Below are positions 18,282-30,400 of a stretch of DNA of 64,000 bases, piece by piece. The stretch lies in contig NZ_JAGXJN010000019.1 in NCBI RefSeq assembly GCF_019091455.1, positions 1-64,000 on the forward strand, in the 5' to 3' direction. Within the stretch, counting starts at the first letter, position 1. Each line of letters opens with the position of its first letter. Both the position numbers and the translations under genes were made by a program. This DNA is from Chitinophaga sp. GbtcB8 (GTDB lineage Bacteria; Bacteroidota; Bacteroidia; Chitinophagales; Chitinophagaceae). The notes beneath the pieces are model-generated. The model saw only the letters and a list, made by a program, of their open reading frames with translations. It ran no database searches and was not told where the DNA came from.

Positions 18282-20306
18282 TTACTGTAACTGGGGCTGG
18301 ATACGCAAAACCTTAAATTCCGTGCGCCTGTTTAGCTGGCGTCCATCGGGGTTATCTTTTCCATTAGGCATTGTATTGGGGGCAATTGGCCTTGATTCTC
18401 CATAACCCTTGGCCACCATCCGGGAGGTGGGAATACCTTTACCTGCCAGGTAATCCACGCAGGACTGTGCCCTGGCCTGTGATAACTTCATGTTATACAC
18501 ATCGGTGCCTTTACTATCAGTATGTGATCCCATTTCTATAATAATATTCGGGTTATCCTGCATAATAGATACTACAGTATCCAGTACGATCAGCGACTGC
18601 GGCCGTAACACGGCTTTGTTATAGTCATAGTAAATATCTTTCAGGATAATGGGCTTGCCTATCTCATAACGTTTTAAGCACAGGGAGGGATTCATGAGGG
18701 AATCTACACTCACCAGCTCATCCGTATTGAAATAGATGGCTTTGGAAAAGTAGTTCTCTTTCTCTGCCATTACCTTGTAATCTTTTTGTATGTCCACATC
18801 AAAGCTGTAATGCCCGCTTTCATCTACTGTTACCTGCTGCAGTACTTTCTGCTGCACGGTATCCAGAAGGGTAACGGTGGCGCCGGTAAGCGGCAGCTGC
18901 CCATCGCAATCCAGGATCATACCCCCGGCGCTCTTGGCTTTCCTTTTAAGGCTGAACAGCTCCAGGCAGCATACGGATTCCCGGTCGGAGCTGATGTAAC
19001 CGCCGTTCAGCGGATGATTCTTATCTAAAGGTGTATAGTAAATATCATCTTTGGATGAGTTCAGCGGCAGTCCCATGTTCTTAGGGGCTGACCAATTACC
19101 TAAAGCGCCCTGGCTCACGAAGAAGTCCAGCCCGCCAAAACCTACCCGGCCATCTGAACTGAAAATGAGGGTGCCGCTCCGGGTATCATAATAAGGCGCC
19201 TGCTCTTCATCGCGGGAGTTAATACCGGTACCCATGTTCTTGGCGGCGCCGGGTGTGCCGCTTTGTAATGGGCTGTACCATATATCGTTCTTTCCCATAC
19301 CACCGGGGCGGTTAGAGGCAAAGAACAGGTATTTATCGTCCGGGGTAACAAAGGGCTGCATGGAGCTAAAACCGGGTACATTCACTTCCTGCCCTAATGG
19401 TTTTGGCTCAGACCAGCCTGCACCCTGCCGGGTACTTACGTAAATGGAGGCCTGTTTTTCCCCGTTCACGCGGGTCCAGCGGGTAACGAATAGCATGCTT
19501 CCATTGGAGGTAAGCGCCGCCACGCCCTGATCCACCCCTTTAACGGTGGGTATGGTTACTTTCACGCTGCTATCAAAATCAGTACCCCGGCCTGCTGCGG
19601 TAAACAGGTCATTTACATAGGGATTATCTTTTTTCTTTTTGTCATCATCAGTATTCACCGGGTTTTCCGGGCGTGATGAGGTGAATAACAGCAGGTTGTT
19701 ATCCACTGCTACCGGTGCATAGTTAGCGCCGCCGGTATTTACATTGCCCCCTACCTTGCTGATGCTGTAACGGGGATTCATTTTTTCTGACAATCCAAAT
19801 TCACAGACCTCTATTTCCAGCGCCAAACGGGTGCTGATAGCATCTGCATTGGTATAACTTTGCTTGAACTGGTTGAACTGGTCCAGCGCTTCCTGGTACT
19901 TGCCATTGGCGCGCAAACACACGCCATACCAGAAGCGGGCCAGCGGAAATGCCGCGTTATTATTATAGCTGACGGTTTGTGCATAATAAATTTCTGCATT
20001 GCCAAAGTCATTGTACTGGCGGTAAGATTCCGCCAGCCGGTATACAACCGTTTCATAATCCTTGATCTTGTTGCTTCTTTCCTTGGGTGCTGCATTCACG
20101 CCGCCATTCACGGCATAGGGCAATACATGCAGGGGAGGGCTTTTATACGTACCTAATGCCTTGCTATAATATTGCGCTGCAGAGTAATAATCCTTTGCAT
20201 TGTAATACACATCGGCAGTGCGCCGGTAATCATACACCAGCTGTGCATGTACGGCGTTGATACTCCATAACAGGATGATAAGCCAACAGCGTATAAATTT
20301 TTTCAT
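18282..20306 (-). CDS. OmpA-family protein with TPR and PD40/WD40-like repeats
   Basis: 674 residues with a signal peptide (ending near AVHAQ). Domains in order: TPR-like repeats in the first 170 residues, beta-propeller PD40 repeats (LLLFTSSRPENP, YLFFASNRPGGMGKNDIW, TLIFSSDGRVGFGGLDFF), a carboxypeptidase-regulatory-like segment near 460-530, and a C-terminal OmpA peptidoglycan-binding domain (MGSHTDSKGTDVYNMKLS, then SQARAQSCVDYL). This architecture usually accompanies PorP/SprF and giant adhesins and likely anchors a type IX surface complex to peptidoglycan. It starts 18 bases after the PorP/SprF stop, so it is cotranscribed. Confidence 0.9.
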   Translation of the reverse strand: MKKFIRCWLIILLWSINAVHAQLVYDYRRTADVYYNAKDYYSAAQYYSKALGTYKSPPLHVLPYAVNGGVNAAPKERSNKIKDYETVVYRLAESYRQYNDFGNAEIYYAQTVSYNNNAAFPLARFWYGVCLRANGKYQEALDQFNQFKQSYTNADAISTRLALEIEVCEFGLSEKMNPRYSISKVGGNVNTGGANYAPVAVDNNLLLFTSSRPENPVNTDDDKKKKDNPYVNDLFTAAGRGTDFDSSVKVTIPTVKGVDQGVAALTSNGSMLFVTRWTRVNGEKQASIYVSTRQGAGWSEPKPLGQEVNVPGFSSMQPFVTPDDKYLFFASNRPGGMGKNDIWYSPLQSGTPGAAKNMGTGINSRDEEQAPYYDTRSGTLIFSSDGRVGFGGLDFFVSQGALGNWSAPKNMGLPLNSSKDDIYYTPLDKNHPLNGGYISSDRESVCCLELFSLKRKAKSAGGMILDCDGQLPLTGATVTLLDTVQQKVLQQVTVDESGHYSFDVDIQKDYKVMAEKENYFSKAIYFNTDELVSVDSLMNPSLCLKRYEIGKPIILKDIYYDYNKAVLRPQSLIVLDTVVSIMQDNPNIIIEMGSHTDSKGTDVYNMKLSQARAQSCVDYLAGKGIPTSRMVAKGYGESRPIAPNTMPNGKDNPDGRQLNRRTEFKVLRIQPQLQ

Positions 20307-20324
20307 CTGACGGGTTTTAATCTT

Positions 20325-21332
20325 TTACAGCCTTGGACAAATAAAATATTCTTCTGTCATTACTCTTCTCTTACGACTTATAAATGACAGGGAGAGCTCA
20401 AAACTATTGTTGCTGCCAGTGGTCAGCCGGTGCAGGCCGGATGTATTGGCATCATAGCTCAGGCCCAGTACAAAGTTCTTGTAATGGAAGCCGGTAAAGG
20501 GTATTACGGCATCATTAAAGCGGTAGGTGGCGCCGGCCAGCAGATCAAACTCCGGGTTTACCGTATACTGGCCATATACCCCCAATACCTTTTCTTCTGC
20601 ATTGCCCTGGCGCATGTACAAACCATGCGGGGTAATGCTTACCTCTTCCGTTAATTTTATTTTGGTACCGCCATGCGCCAGGTAGCGCAGCGGGTATTTG
20701 CGGTTATCATTGGCTACGAACGGATCTTCCGGCTGCGTTAAGTGACCGGCAGAGACGCCTGCAAAAGGGTTAAAGCGATGGTTGGGATTACCATCAAAGA
20801 ACAAAACACCTGCTGCTGCATCAAAGGCGGTAGAGGATGTTTTATTCAGGTTTTCGCCATTATACATGCTGGGATCAAAGCCCATTACCGGGTTCCACTG
20901 GCTGCCGGTCTGGAACTTGGAGGGGTCTACCTTGCGGCTGATAATACCTGCCTGGATGCCAAAAACAACGCGCGTAGTTTGTGTAGCGCCCAGCTTTACA
21001 CCGCTATAGGAGAAGCTGGCCATGGCATTGAAGTAATTATAACCTGCATCACCGGCTGACATGTTCAGCACATTTAAGCCTACTCCCATATTCTTATCCG
21101 TAGCGGCATCTACTGAAACGCCGGTGGTGGCAAAAGCCTTACCATAGTTGGTCCACTGGTTGCGGTAGTTAGCGCTAACGCGGTAATCGCCATCCAGCAC
21201 GCCGGTTAATGCGGGGTTTAACCACAAGGGATATGCATAGTATTGGGAAAAATGCGGGTCCACCTGCGCCCATGCAGACCTGGGCAGTACAGCGCTTATT
21301 AAAAGCCCCAGAACAATTATACTTTTCCTCAT
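20325..21332 (-). CDS. PorP/SprF-family type IX secretion membrane protein
   Basis: 335 residues from the ATG at 21332, which gives a clean signal peptide (MRKSIIVLGLLIS to AWAQ); an ATG at 21350 is also possible. The mature start VDPHFSQYYAYPLWLNPALTG is the classic PorP/SprF opening, followed by a beta-barrel-like body with YRNQWTNYG. SprF is required for surface delivery of the giant adhesin SprB in Flavobacterium. The gene lies directly between the giant adhesin and the OmpA-family gene, so it is the likely dedicated partner for that adhesin. Confidence 0.93.
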   Translation of the reverse strand: MRKSIIVLGLLISAVLPRSAWAQVDPHFSQYYAYPLWLNPALTGVLDGDYRVSANYRNQWTNYGKAFATTGVSVDAATDKNMGVGLNVLNMSAGDAGYNYFNAMASFSYSGVKLGATQTTRVVFGIQAGIISRKVDPSKFQTGSQWNPVMGFDPSMYNGENLNKTSSTAFDAAAGVLFFDGNPNHRFNPFAGVSAGHLTQPEDPFVANDNRKYPLRYLAHGGTKIKLTEEVSITPHGLYMRQGNAEEKVLGVYGQYTVNPEFDLLAGATYRFNDAVIPFTGFHYKNFVLGLSYDANTSGLHRLTTGSNNSFELSLSFISRKRRVMTEEYFICPRL

Positions 21333-21402
21333 TGGAAATCTTTTTAGCATGTTATTGAATCCCCGTTCCGGTGTTCCCGGAACGGGGCATGAATAATAGG
21401 TT

Positions 21403-24400
21403 TTAACGTATCAGCGTAATGTTTCCTTTCTTTTTCACCGTTGCGCCATTCTGCAGCTTCACGTTTATGATATACACATATACACCGGAGGGTTGCGGTT
21501 TGCCGCTCATACGGCCATCCCATCCCTGGCGCAGGTCTTTAGACTGGAATACTTCCTGGCCCCAGTAGTTGAAGATGTGCAGCTCCAGGGTGGCAATGGT
21601 ATTACCATACACCATCAGCACATCATTCACACCATCACCGTTGGGGCTGAACAGGTTGGGAACAAATACCTGGTCGCCTGCCGGGTTGGATGCCCTGCCG
21701 GTTACAGCTGCTGACAGCTGACTGGTTTGGCAGCTATTTTCCGCTATGGCCCTTACCTGCAGCATTACTATCTGGTTAGGTGTTAATCCTGTTATGGTAT
21801 GTGTGGTGCCATTGGCGCCGGAGCTGGGAGAGGTAAAGGTGCTGCCGTCTGTGCTTACCTCATACCGTATAGCGCCTGCAACAGGGCTCCAGCTAAAGGT
21901 TACGGAGGTGGCGGCAGAATCACTTACGGTTACTACCGGTGTGGCCAGCTCCTGTAATACTGCTACGGTTACCTCTTTGCGGGTGGCGCTTACACAACCG
22001 GTACCTGCAAACACTTCCACATAATAAGTAGCCGTGCTATCCAGCGGCGGCGTGGTGAAAGTGGCGCCGGTGGCCAGCTGAGTGCCGCCCGTGGCGGTGC
22101 TGTACCAGCGGAAATCAGCACCTGGTACGGAGGCTGCTGATGCGGTAAGCGTTACCGCTGATCCCGGGCATTGCGGATCCGGCGCATTTACAATGATATC
22201 ATTTGCATCCGGTGCGCCTACTGTAACGCTTACGGCAGTACGTTGTGCGCTGGCGCATCCACCTGGATTTACTGCTTCTACATAATACTGCTGGTTTGCG
22301 CTCAGCGGGCCGGTAGTATAAGCAGGCCCGGTAGTTACTGCGGTACCACCGGTGGGTGTGGTGTACCAGCCATAGGTAACATTGGCTGCAGGGTTCTGTA
22401 CCTGCAGGGTTGCTGTCTGGCCGGGGCATACCGTTATAGCGGCGCTGGCTACCGTTGGTGCAGCAGGTGCGCTATTTACCGTTACGCTTACCGGTGTGCG
22501 GCTTACGCTTACACAACCGCCGCCACTGGCTGATTCCACATAATAAGTAGTGTTGCCGGATAATGCCGGTGTGGTAAAGCTGGTGCCGGTAAAGAGGGCC
22601 GTGCCGCCGGTAGCGGTACTATACCACCTGTAGAATATGCCTGCCTGCGGGCTGCGTACGGTGAGCACCGCGGTTTGGCCGGCACAGGAAGTAACAGCAT
22701 CTGCCAGCGGGGCATCAATGGTGCTTACCACGGTAGCGGTTACGCCTGTACGCGCGGTGCTTACACAACCGGCGTTATAGGCAGCTTCCACATAATAGGT
22801 AGTGGTGCTGTTCAATGCTGCTGTAGTGTAGGCAGTGCCTATGGCCAGCAGGGTACCGTTAGCCGGTTGGTTATACCAGCGGTAGGTAACTGCGGGATCC
22901 GGGTTCAGGATGCTGAAGGTGGCAGTACCTCCTATGCAGGTAATTACGTTATTGGAGGCCACCGTTGGCGCTGCAGGCGCGCTGCCTGCCTGTATGCTTA
23001 CCCTGGTGCGGGTGGCGCTTATACATTTGTTATTTAATACGGATTGTACATAATAATCGCGGTTGCCGGTTACAGCTGCTACGGTGAATACCGGCCCTGT
23101 AAATACCTGGGTGCCGCCGGTGGGCGCATCAAACCACTGGTAGGTGAAGCCGGGGAGCGGGTTCTGTACTACCAGCACTGCATCCTGCCCGGAACATACT
23201 TTCACCGTTGCTGCGGCTACTACCGGTGGTGTGGTGTTATTGCTCACCGTGATAATGTATACCTGGTTGGTATCTTTTGTACCGCCAGGCAGGGTAGACT
23301 CTACCAGGTAAGTGATGGCTGCGTTAAGCACCGGTGTGGTAAAGCTGGTGCCGGTAAATACCAGGCTGTTGTTAGCGGTATTGTACCAACGGTAAGTAAC
23401 CCCAGCCTGCGGGTTCACCGCGTTCAGTGTAAGGCTGGTAGCTGCGCAGATGGTAATGCTGGTAGTATCACCGGTATCGCCACCGCCATTGTTGCTGTTC
23501 TTCACCGTTACTACGGCGCGGGTGCTGCTTACGCAGGCGCCTACACTGGCTTCCACATAATACTTCATACTGTCGGCCGTTAACGGCGGGGTGGTGAAGC
23601 TGGTGCCTATTGCCAGCGGCGTGCCGCCGGTAGCTACATTGTACCATTTGTAGGTAACACCGCCCTGCGGGTTAGCTATTGTAAAGGTAGCGGTGCCACC
23701 CAGGTTAGTGCTTTGTGAGCTGGTTACCAGCACCGGCGGCTGCAGGTTGTTCACAACCCTTACCGTAGCGGTAGCCCGGCTGGTGCTGGCGCAGGTACCT
23801 ATTACAGCGCCTGCATAATATTTCACGCTGTCCACACCGGAAGGCGGTGTTACGCTTAAGGTGGTACCGGTGCCTAACAGCGTGCCGCCGGTGAGCGCAT
23901 TATACCAGTTATAGGTAACGCCGGGTTGCGGATTAAGAATGGCTAATTGTACGGGACCGCTGCCGCAGGTAACTACTGTGCTGTTCACCAATACCGGCAC
24001 TACCGGCGGATCTGTTACCGTAATGGGGAAGATGCCCGTGGTATCGCGGAAACCGCCGCTAAATACTGCTTCCAGGCGGTAAGTGGTATTTGCATTCAGC
24101 GCTGGTGTGGTAAAGCTGGTGCCGGTACCAACCTGGGCGCCGGTGGCGGCATTAAACCACTGGTAGGTGGCGCCTGCCTGCACACTGTCTACTGTGAGCG
24201 TAGTGCTGCTACCCCTGCAGATGGTAATGGCTGTTGTATCCACTGTACCGTTTCCACAATTGATGGCCAATACGGTTACGGATGTACGTACCGGGTTGGG
24301 ACAACCGTTACGGCTGGTTTCAATATAGTAGGTAGTGCTGGCCTGGTTTAATGCGGGTGTATTAAACACAGGGCCGGTAGCCAGCGGCGTGCCGCCGGTG

Positions 24401-27400
24401 GCGGTGGCAAACCAGCGGATAGTTACACCGGCTGTATCTGTTGCTGTCAGCTGCGCGCTGCTGCCCCTGCATACCTGCAGGGAGGAGGAAGCAGCAGAAG
24501 GTTTGGCCGGCACTAATCTTTGTTCTGCAATAAATACATCCATGGAGGTAATGGCAGTTAACACCCCGCCAATGCTTATGTACACTGCATCATAATCAAC
24601 CGGTGCTGCAAAGGTGGCGTTGAACTTATTACCGTTCAGCAGCTGCAGTTTCACTACGCCCAAACCTCCGTTCAGGAAGATGGCGTTGCCCACCGGGCTG
24701 CCATTCTTATACATTTGTGCGCGTACGCCTCCCAGCACCTGCACATCTGCCAGGCCGCCGGGTAATGCCAGTGTTAAGCGGATGCTATCCCCTGCAAGAC
24801 CTGGCTGGCGGAAATGTAATACCTGCCCTACATAACCAATGCCTACGCCCGCAGTTACCCTGGCGGAAGTAGTGCTATCAGCATCTACTGCGTTATCAGG
24901 GCTAGTTACACCGCACAGCAAACAAATGCTTACGGGCGCGGTATATACCGGGCTTTGTGCTGTATTGGCCACATAACAAGGTCCGTTACCGCCATTGCTG
25001 GCACGTACGGTAGCTACGCCCCGTGCGCTGCTTACGCATGCGCCGGCGCTGGCCGCCACATAATATTTAGCACTGTCGCCTATAAGGGCCGGCGTGGTAA
25101 AGCTGGTGCCGGTGGCCAGCGGCGTGCCGCCGGAAGGTGTGTCGTACCAGGTATAAGTTACCCCGCCCAGGGAGCCGGCTACTGTAAAGGTGGCCGTACC
25201 ACCTGGCGTGGTAGTGATATTGCCGGTTACCAGGGCCGGTGTGGCCAGGCTGTCCTGCACTGTTATTTCATATACGCGGATGGTATCTTTTGCACCGCCG
25301 GTGAATGTAGCTTCCAGGCGATACATGATATCTGCATTCAGGGCCGGTGTGGTAAATGAGCTGCCGGTTGCGGCCAGGTTGTTATTAGCAGCGTTATACC
25401 ACTGGTAAGTAACGCCTGCCTGCACACTGTCTACCCGCAGGGTTACCGTACCGCCGTTACAGATAGTAAGCGTAGCGGTATCGCCGGTATTACCACCACT
25501 ACATTTAGTGAATATATATGCGGTGCCTGCTGTACGGCTGCTGCTGGTGCAGCTGCCTGCGCCGGCTTCTACATAATAGCGTGCGGTATCTACACCGGTG
25601 GCTGCCGGTACTACATTTAGCACGGCGCCGGTATCTACCAGGTTACCACCCGTTGGCGCATCGTACCATTTATAGGCGATGCCTGCCTGCGGATTCTGCA
25701 CGGAGAAAGTAGCGGTTTGCCCTACGCATACATTTACACCGGTAGCTGCAAGCTGCGGTGCTGCCGGTTGCGGCACTGTTTTAACAGTAACGGGTATACG
25801 TATCGGATTGGGACAGCCATTACGGCTGGTTTCAATATAATAAGTAGTACCGGGCTGGTTAAGTGCCGGGGTATTGAACACTGCGCCAGTGAATACCGGT
25901 AACCCGCCGGTAGCCGTAGCATACCATTTCACAATTACACCGGCAGTATCGGTGGCTTCCAACCGTGCGCTGCTGCCCAAACATACCGTGAGCGAATTGC
26001 TTGCTGCGGTTGGTTTGGCGGGCAACAGCTGTTGCTGTGCATTATATATTTCCAGGGTGGTTAAAGCAGTTAATACACCACCAATGCTTACATATACTGC
26101 ATTGTAATTAACCGGTGCGGTAAAGGTAACGGCAAACTTATTACCAGTTATGACCTGCAGCTTCAACACGCCCAAACCATCGTTCAGGGAGAGGGCGTTA
26201 CCTGCTGCGCTACCGTTATTATACATTTGCACCCTGATGCCGCCCAGCAGCTGCGCATCTGCCAGGCCGGTTGGTAAGCCCAGTATCAGGCGGATGCTGT
26301 CGCCGGCCAGGCCGGGTTGCTGGAAGTTTAATACCTGTCCTATGTATCCTATTCCAATATTTGCACGTACCTGTGAGGCTGTTGTGGAATCGCCATCCAC
26401 TGCCATATCAGCATCTGTTACGCCACACAGCAAGCAAATGCTGATTGGTGCGGTGTAAACAGGGCTTTGGGTGCTGTTGGCAATGCTGCAGGGCACACCC
26501 GTACCATTGCCGGTTCTTACGGTGGCTACACCACGGGCTGCGCTTACGCAGGCGCCGGCACTGGCTTCTACATAATATTTAGCGCTATCGCCGGTTAATG
26601 GCGGTGTGGTAAAGCTGGTACCTGTATCCAGCGGGGTACCGCCAATGGGGGTGCTGTACCATTTATACATTACACCTCCCAGGGAGTTGGCTACCGTAAA
26701 GGTGGCCGTACCACCCGGCGTGGTAAAGGCTTCTGCTGCCAGTAAGGCTGGTGTGGCCAGGTTGTCCTGCACGGTAATATCATACACACGCACTGTGTCG
26801 CGGATGCCGCCGGCAAAGGCAGCTTCCAGGCGGTACATAATATTTGCATTCAGGGCTGGTGTAACAAAGCTGGCGCCGGTAAATGCCAGCGTATTATTGG
26901 CGGCATTGTACCACTGGTAAGTGGCGCCTGCTTCTATACTGTCTACCCTGAGCGTTATGCTGGCGCCTTTACAAATAGTAAGGGTAGCTGTATCGCCGGT
27001 ATTACCGCCATTGCAGCGGGTTGATACATATACGGTTCCGCCGGTGCGGCTGCTGCTGATGCAGGTAACCCTGCCTGCCTGTACATAATAATGCAGGGTA
27101 TCCACACCGGTTGTAGCAGGTACTACATCCAGGGTGGCGCCGGTATCTACCTGGTTGCCGCCGGTTGGCGCATCGTACCAGGTGTAGGTAATGCCTGCCT
27201 GTGGGTTTAACACAGACAATGCAGCTACCTGCCCAACACAAATATTGATAGCTGCTGCTGTTAGCTGTGGTGCTGCAGGCTGTGCTACCGCTTTTACGGT
27301 AACGGGTATACGCTGTGTATTGGCACAGCCATTCCGGCTGCTGCCTATGTAATAAGTAGTGCTGGCCTGGTTAAGCGCCGGGGTGTTGAAAATGCCGCCG

Positions 27401-30400
27401 GTGAACAGGGGCGAACCACCTGTGGGGGCTGTATACCAGCCTACTGTTATGCCGGTAGTATCCATTGCTACAATGCGTGCGCTGCTGCCTAAGCATACTG
27501 TGAGCGAATCACTTTCCGGGCTGGGTTTGGCCGGTAACATCACCTGTTCTGCGTTGTATACATCCAGGGTAGTTAAGGCAGATAATACACCGCCCAGGCT
27601 AATCCTTACTGCATCATAGGCAGTTTGTACCGGTACAGTGGCTATAAATTTATTAGCGTTTATAAGTTTCAGGGTCAGCAGGAAGTCGTTCAGGAAAACG
27701 GGGTCACCTACCGGGCTGCCGGCATTATAGGTTTGTACCTGTACGCCGCCCAGCAGCTGTGCATCTGCCAGACCGGCGGGCAGGCCCAGTATCAGGCGAA
27801 TGCTATCACCCGCCATACCAGGATGCTGGAACTGCAGGTGCTGGCCTATATAACCAATACCTACATTAGAGCGGATGTGGGAAGCGGTAGTGGTATCCCC
27901 ATCTATAGCATTACCCGGGTTGGTAACACTGCACAACAGGCAAATGCTGAGCGGTGCGGTGTATACGGGGCTTTGCTGCGCATTGCTGTAGGTACAGGGC
28001 AAACCACCGGGTGCATTTACCAGCTGTATAACGCCTACTGCACGGGTGCGGCTGGCCTGGTCAGAGGCATTCACCGCCTCTGCATATATCTTTCCATTTG
28101 CAGTTATGGCAGGGGTAGTATAGATAGTATCTGTAGCCAGCACCACGCCGCCGCTATCCACACTATACCAGCGGTAAGTAAGCGCCGGATCAGGGTTAGC
28201 AATGCGGAAGGTGGCTCTTTGGCCGGTGCTTACATAGGCTGTATCCGGAATAATATCCGGTACCGGCGGTAAGGTGGAGATAATAACGTAAACGGGAGTA
28301 CGCTTACTGCTGCAGCCACTGGAATCTGCCTGTGCATAGTAAACGGTATTAGAATCCAGCGCAGCAGTTATGAATTGTGCGCCGGTGTGAATGGCTGTGC
28401 CGCCGGTATTTGCCGTAAACCAGTGGTAAGTATAATTAGGGTTAGGAGATACTACATTGAAGGTGGCTGTATGCCCCTTGTCTATTGTAATGGTAGACGG
28501 GTTAACCGCAACATCGGGCAGCCCCAGCTTCACCTGAACCGGTGTGCGGGTATTGCTGCCGCAGGCATCTGCCCCGGTGGATACTGCTTCTACATAAAAA
28601 GTAGTATCTGAAGTAATGTTGTTAGCGTTAAATGTTGCGCCGGTGAATAACAGGTTACCACCGGAATAGGAATCGTACCAGCGGAATGTGCTGCCTGCCG
28701 GCTGGGTAGCCGTTAATGTTACGCCGCTGCCGGGGCAGGTCCTTACCACGCTATCTGCCACCACCGCATTGGGCGGGGTAAATTTAGCGTAGTAGAGCTT
28801 GAAGGAGCTGATGGCTGCCAGTAATGCATTGAAGTCTACTTTTACACTGTCGAATGCTACGCCGGGTGCAAAAACAATTTCTGCACGGGCAGTATCATCC
28901 AGCAGGCGCAGATCCAGTAGGGCTGCGTTATTAACCTGCGCTACCTGGGTATTACCGCTATAAAGTGTAAAGGTTAAGCCGGATAAAGCGCCCAGGTCTA
29001 TCAGGCCGGAATTAACGCCTACGCCTACACGCAATGTATCTTTGGTGCCACTTAATGCGCTAAAACCTAAACCCTGGTACACCCCGCCCAGCAGGCCAAT
29101 GCTTACACGCAGCTCTGATGCACTATTCACATCGCCATCAATAGCCAGTAAGGGATTTATTACGGAACAACCCAAACAGGCTATACCGCTGGTGCCGGTG
29201 GATTGTGTGGCGGCAGCCCCGCACAGGAGGTTATTCACTGCCTTGGCAAAAATAGGTACGGCTGTACGTATCAGGCTATGCAAGCCATCGTTGGGTGAAA
29301 ATGCTTCTACATAATACACCTTGTTATCCAATATGTCAGGGGTGGTAAAGTTAGCGCCGGTAAATACAGGGGTACCGCCCGTAGGTGTTTCATACCAGCT
29401 GAAGGTGGCATTGGGAATACGCGGAATGGCGGCTGTAAAGCTGGCCGTTTTGCCCACTTCTACGGTATCGGATGCAGGGTTTACCCTGGTTACCTGTACC
29501 GGCATCATGGCAGCGGCTTCGTATACATTTAAACCGTCTAATAAACCTACAGTGGATGTGAGGTCTATACGGGTACCATCAAACGGCTGTGTAGCGGCAA
29601 AGGCTACGCGGAATTTCTGGATACCACCGTCTATGCCCAGCAGGTCCAGCTTAATAAGGTTATTGTTCAGGAAGGTGGCGTCTCCATTGGGAGTAGCGCC
29701 ATTGAACGTTTGTACCCGGATGCCGTTCAGCAAATTGGCGGTAGCCAGGGGATTATTCCGGGTGCCTAAGAAAAATACCACACTGTCGCCGGCCTGATAT
29801 TCAGCCGGGAAGCGGATCTGCTGACCTACGTAGGTAGCTACGCCTACGGGCAGCACCAGGCGGGAGGCGGTAGTGGTATCCTCATCCACAGCCAGGTTAG
29901 GGTTGTTAACGGCGCATAAAACACAGGCAAGACCGCCGGTTATGGGGCTTTGCTGGTCCACACCATACGTCCACAAGGGGCCGGCGCCACCGGCTACTAT
30001 TACGGGTACGGCGGTACGTTTAAAGCTGGTTTTACCCAGCGGGTCTACTGCTTCTACGTAATAGGTTGCATTGCGGGTAAGCGGCGGGGTAGTAAATGTA
30101 CCGGTGGCCAAAGGTGCGCCACCGGTGGGAGATGCATACCAGTTGTAGGTAGCGCCTGCTATACGGGATGAGGGTGTTAAAGTAGCGGTTTGATGATAAG
30201 CCACTGTGTCGGGCGAAGGGGTAACCGTTACCGGTACCATAGCCACCGCTTCATATAATTGCAGGTTTTGCGCCAGTGAAAGCGATACGGTAGATCTCAG
30301 GTTCACCTGCACTGCATCGCAGGTATCCTGTATAGGCAGGGTAACCCTGAATTTACGGTTGCCGCCGGAAAGACCTAACAGGTCTACCCGCGCCAGCTGA

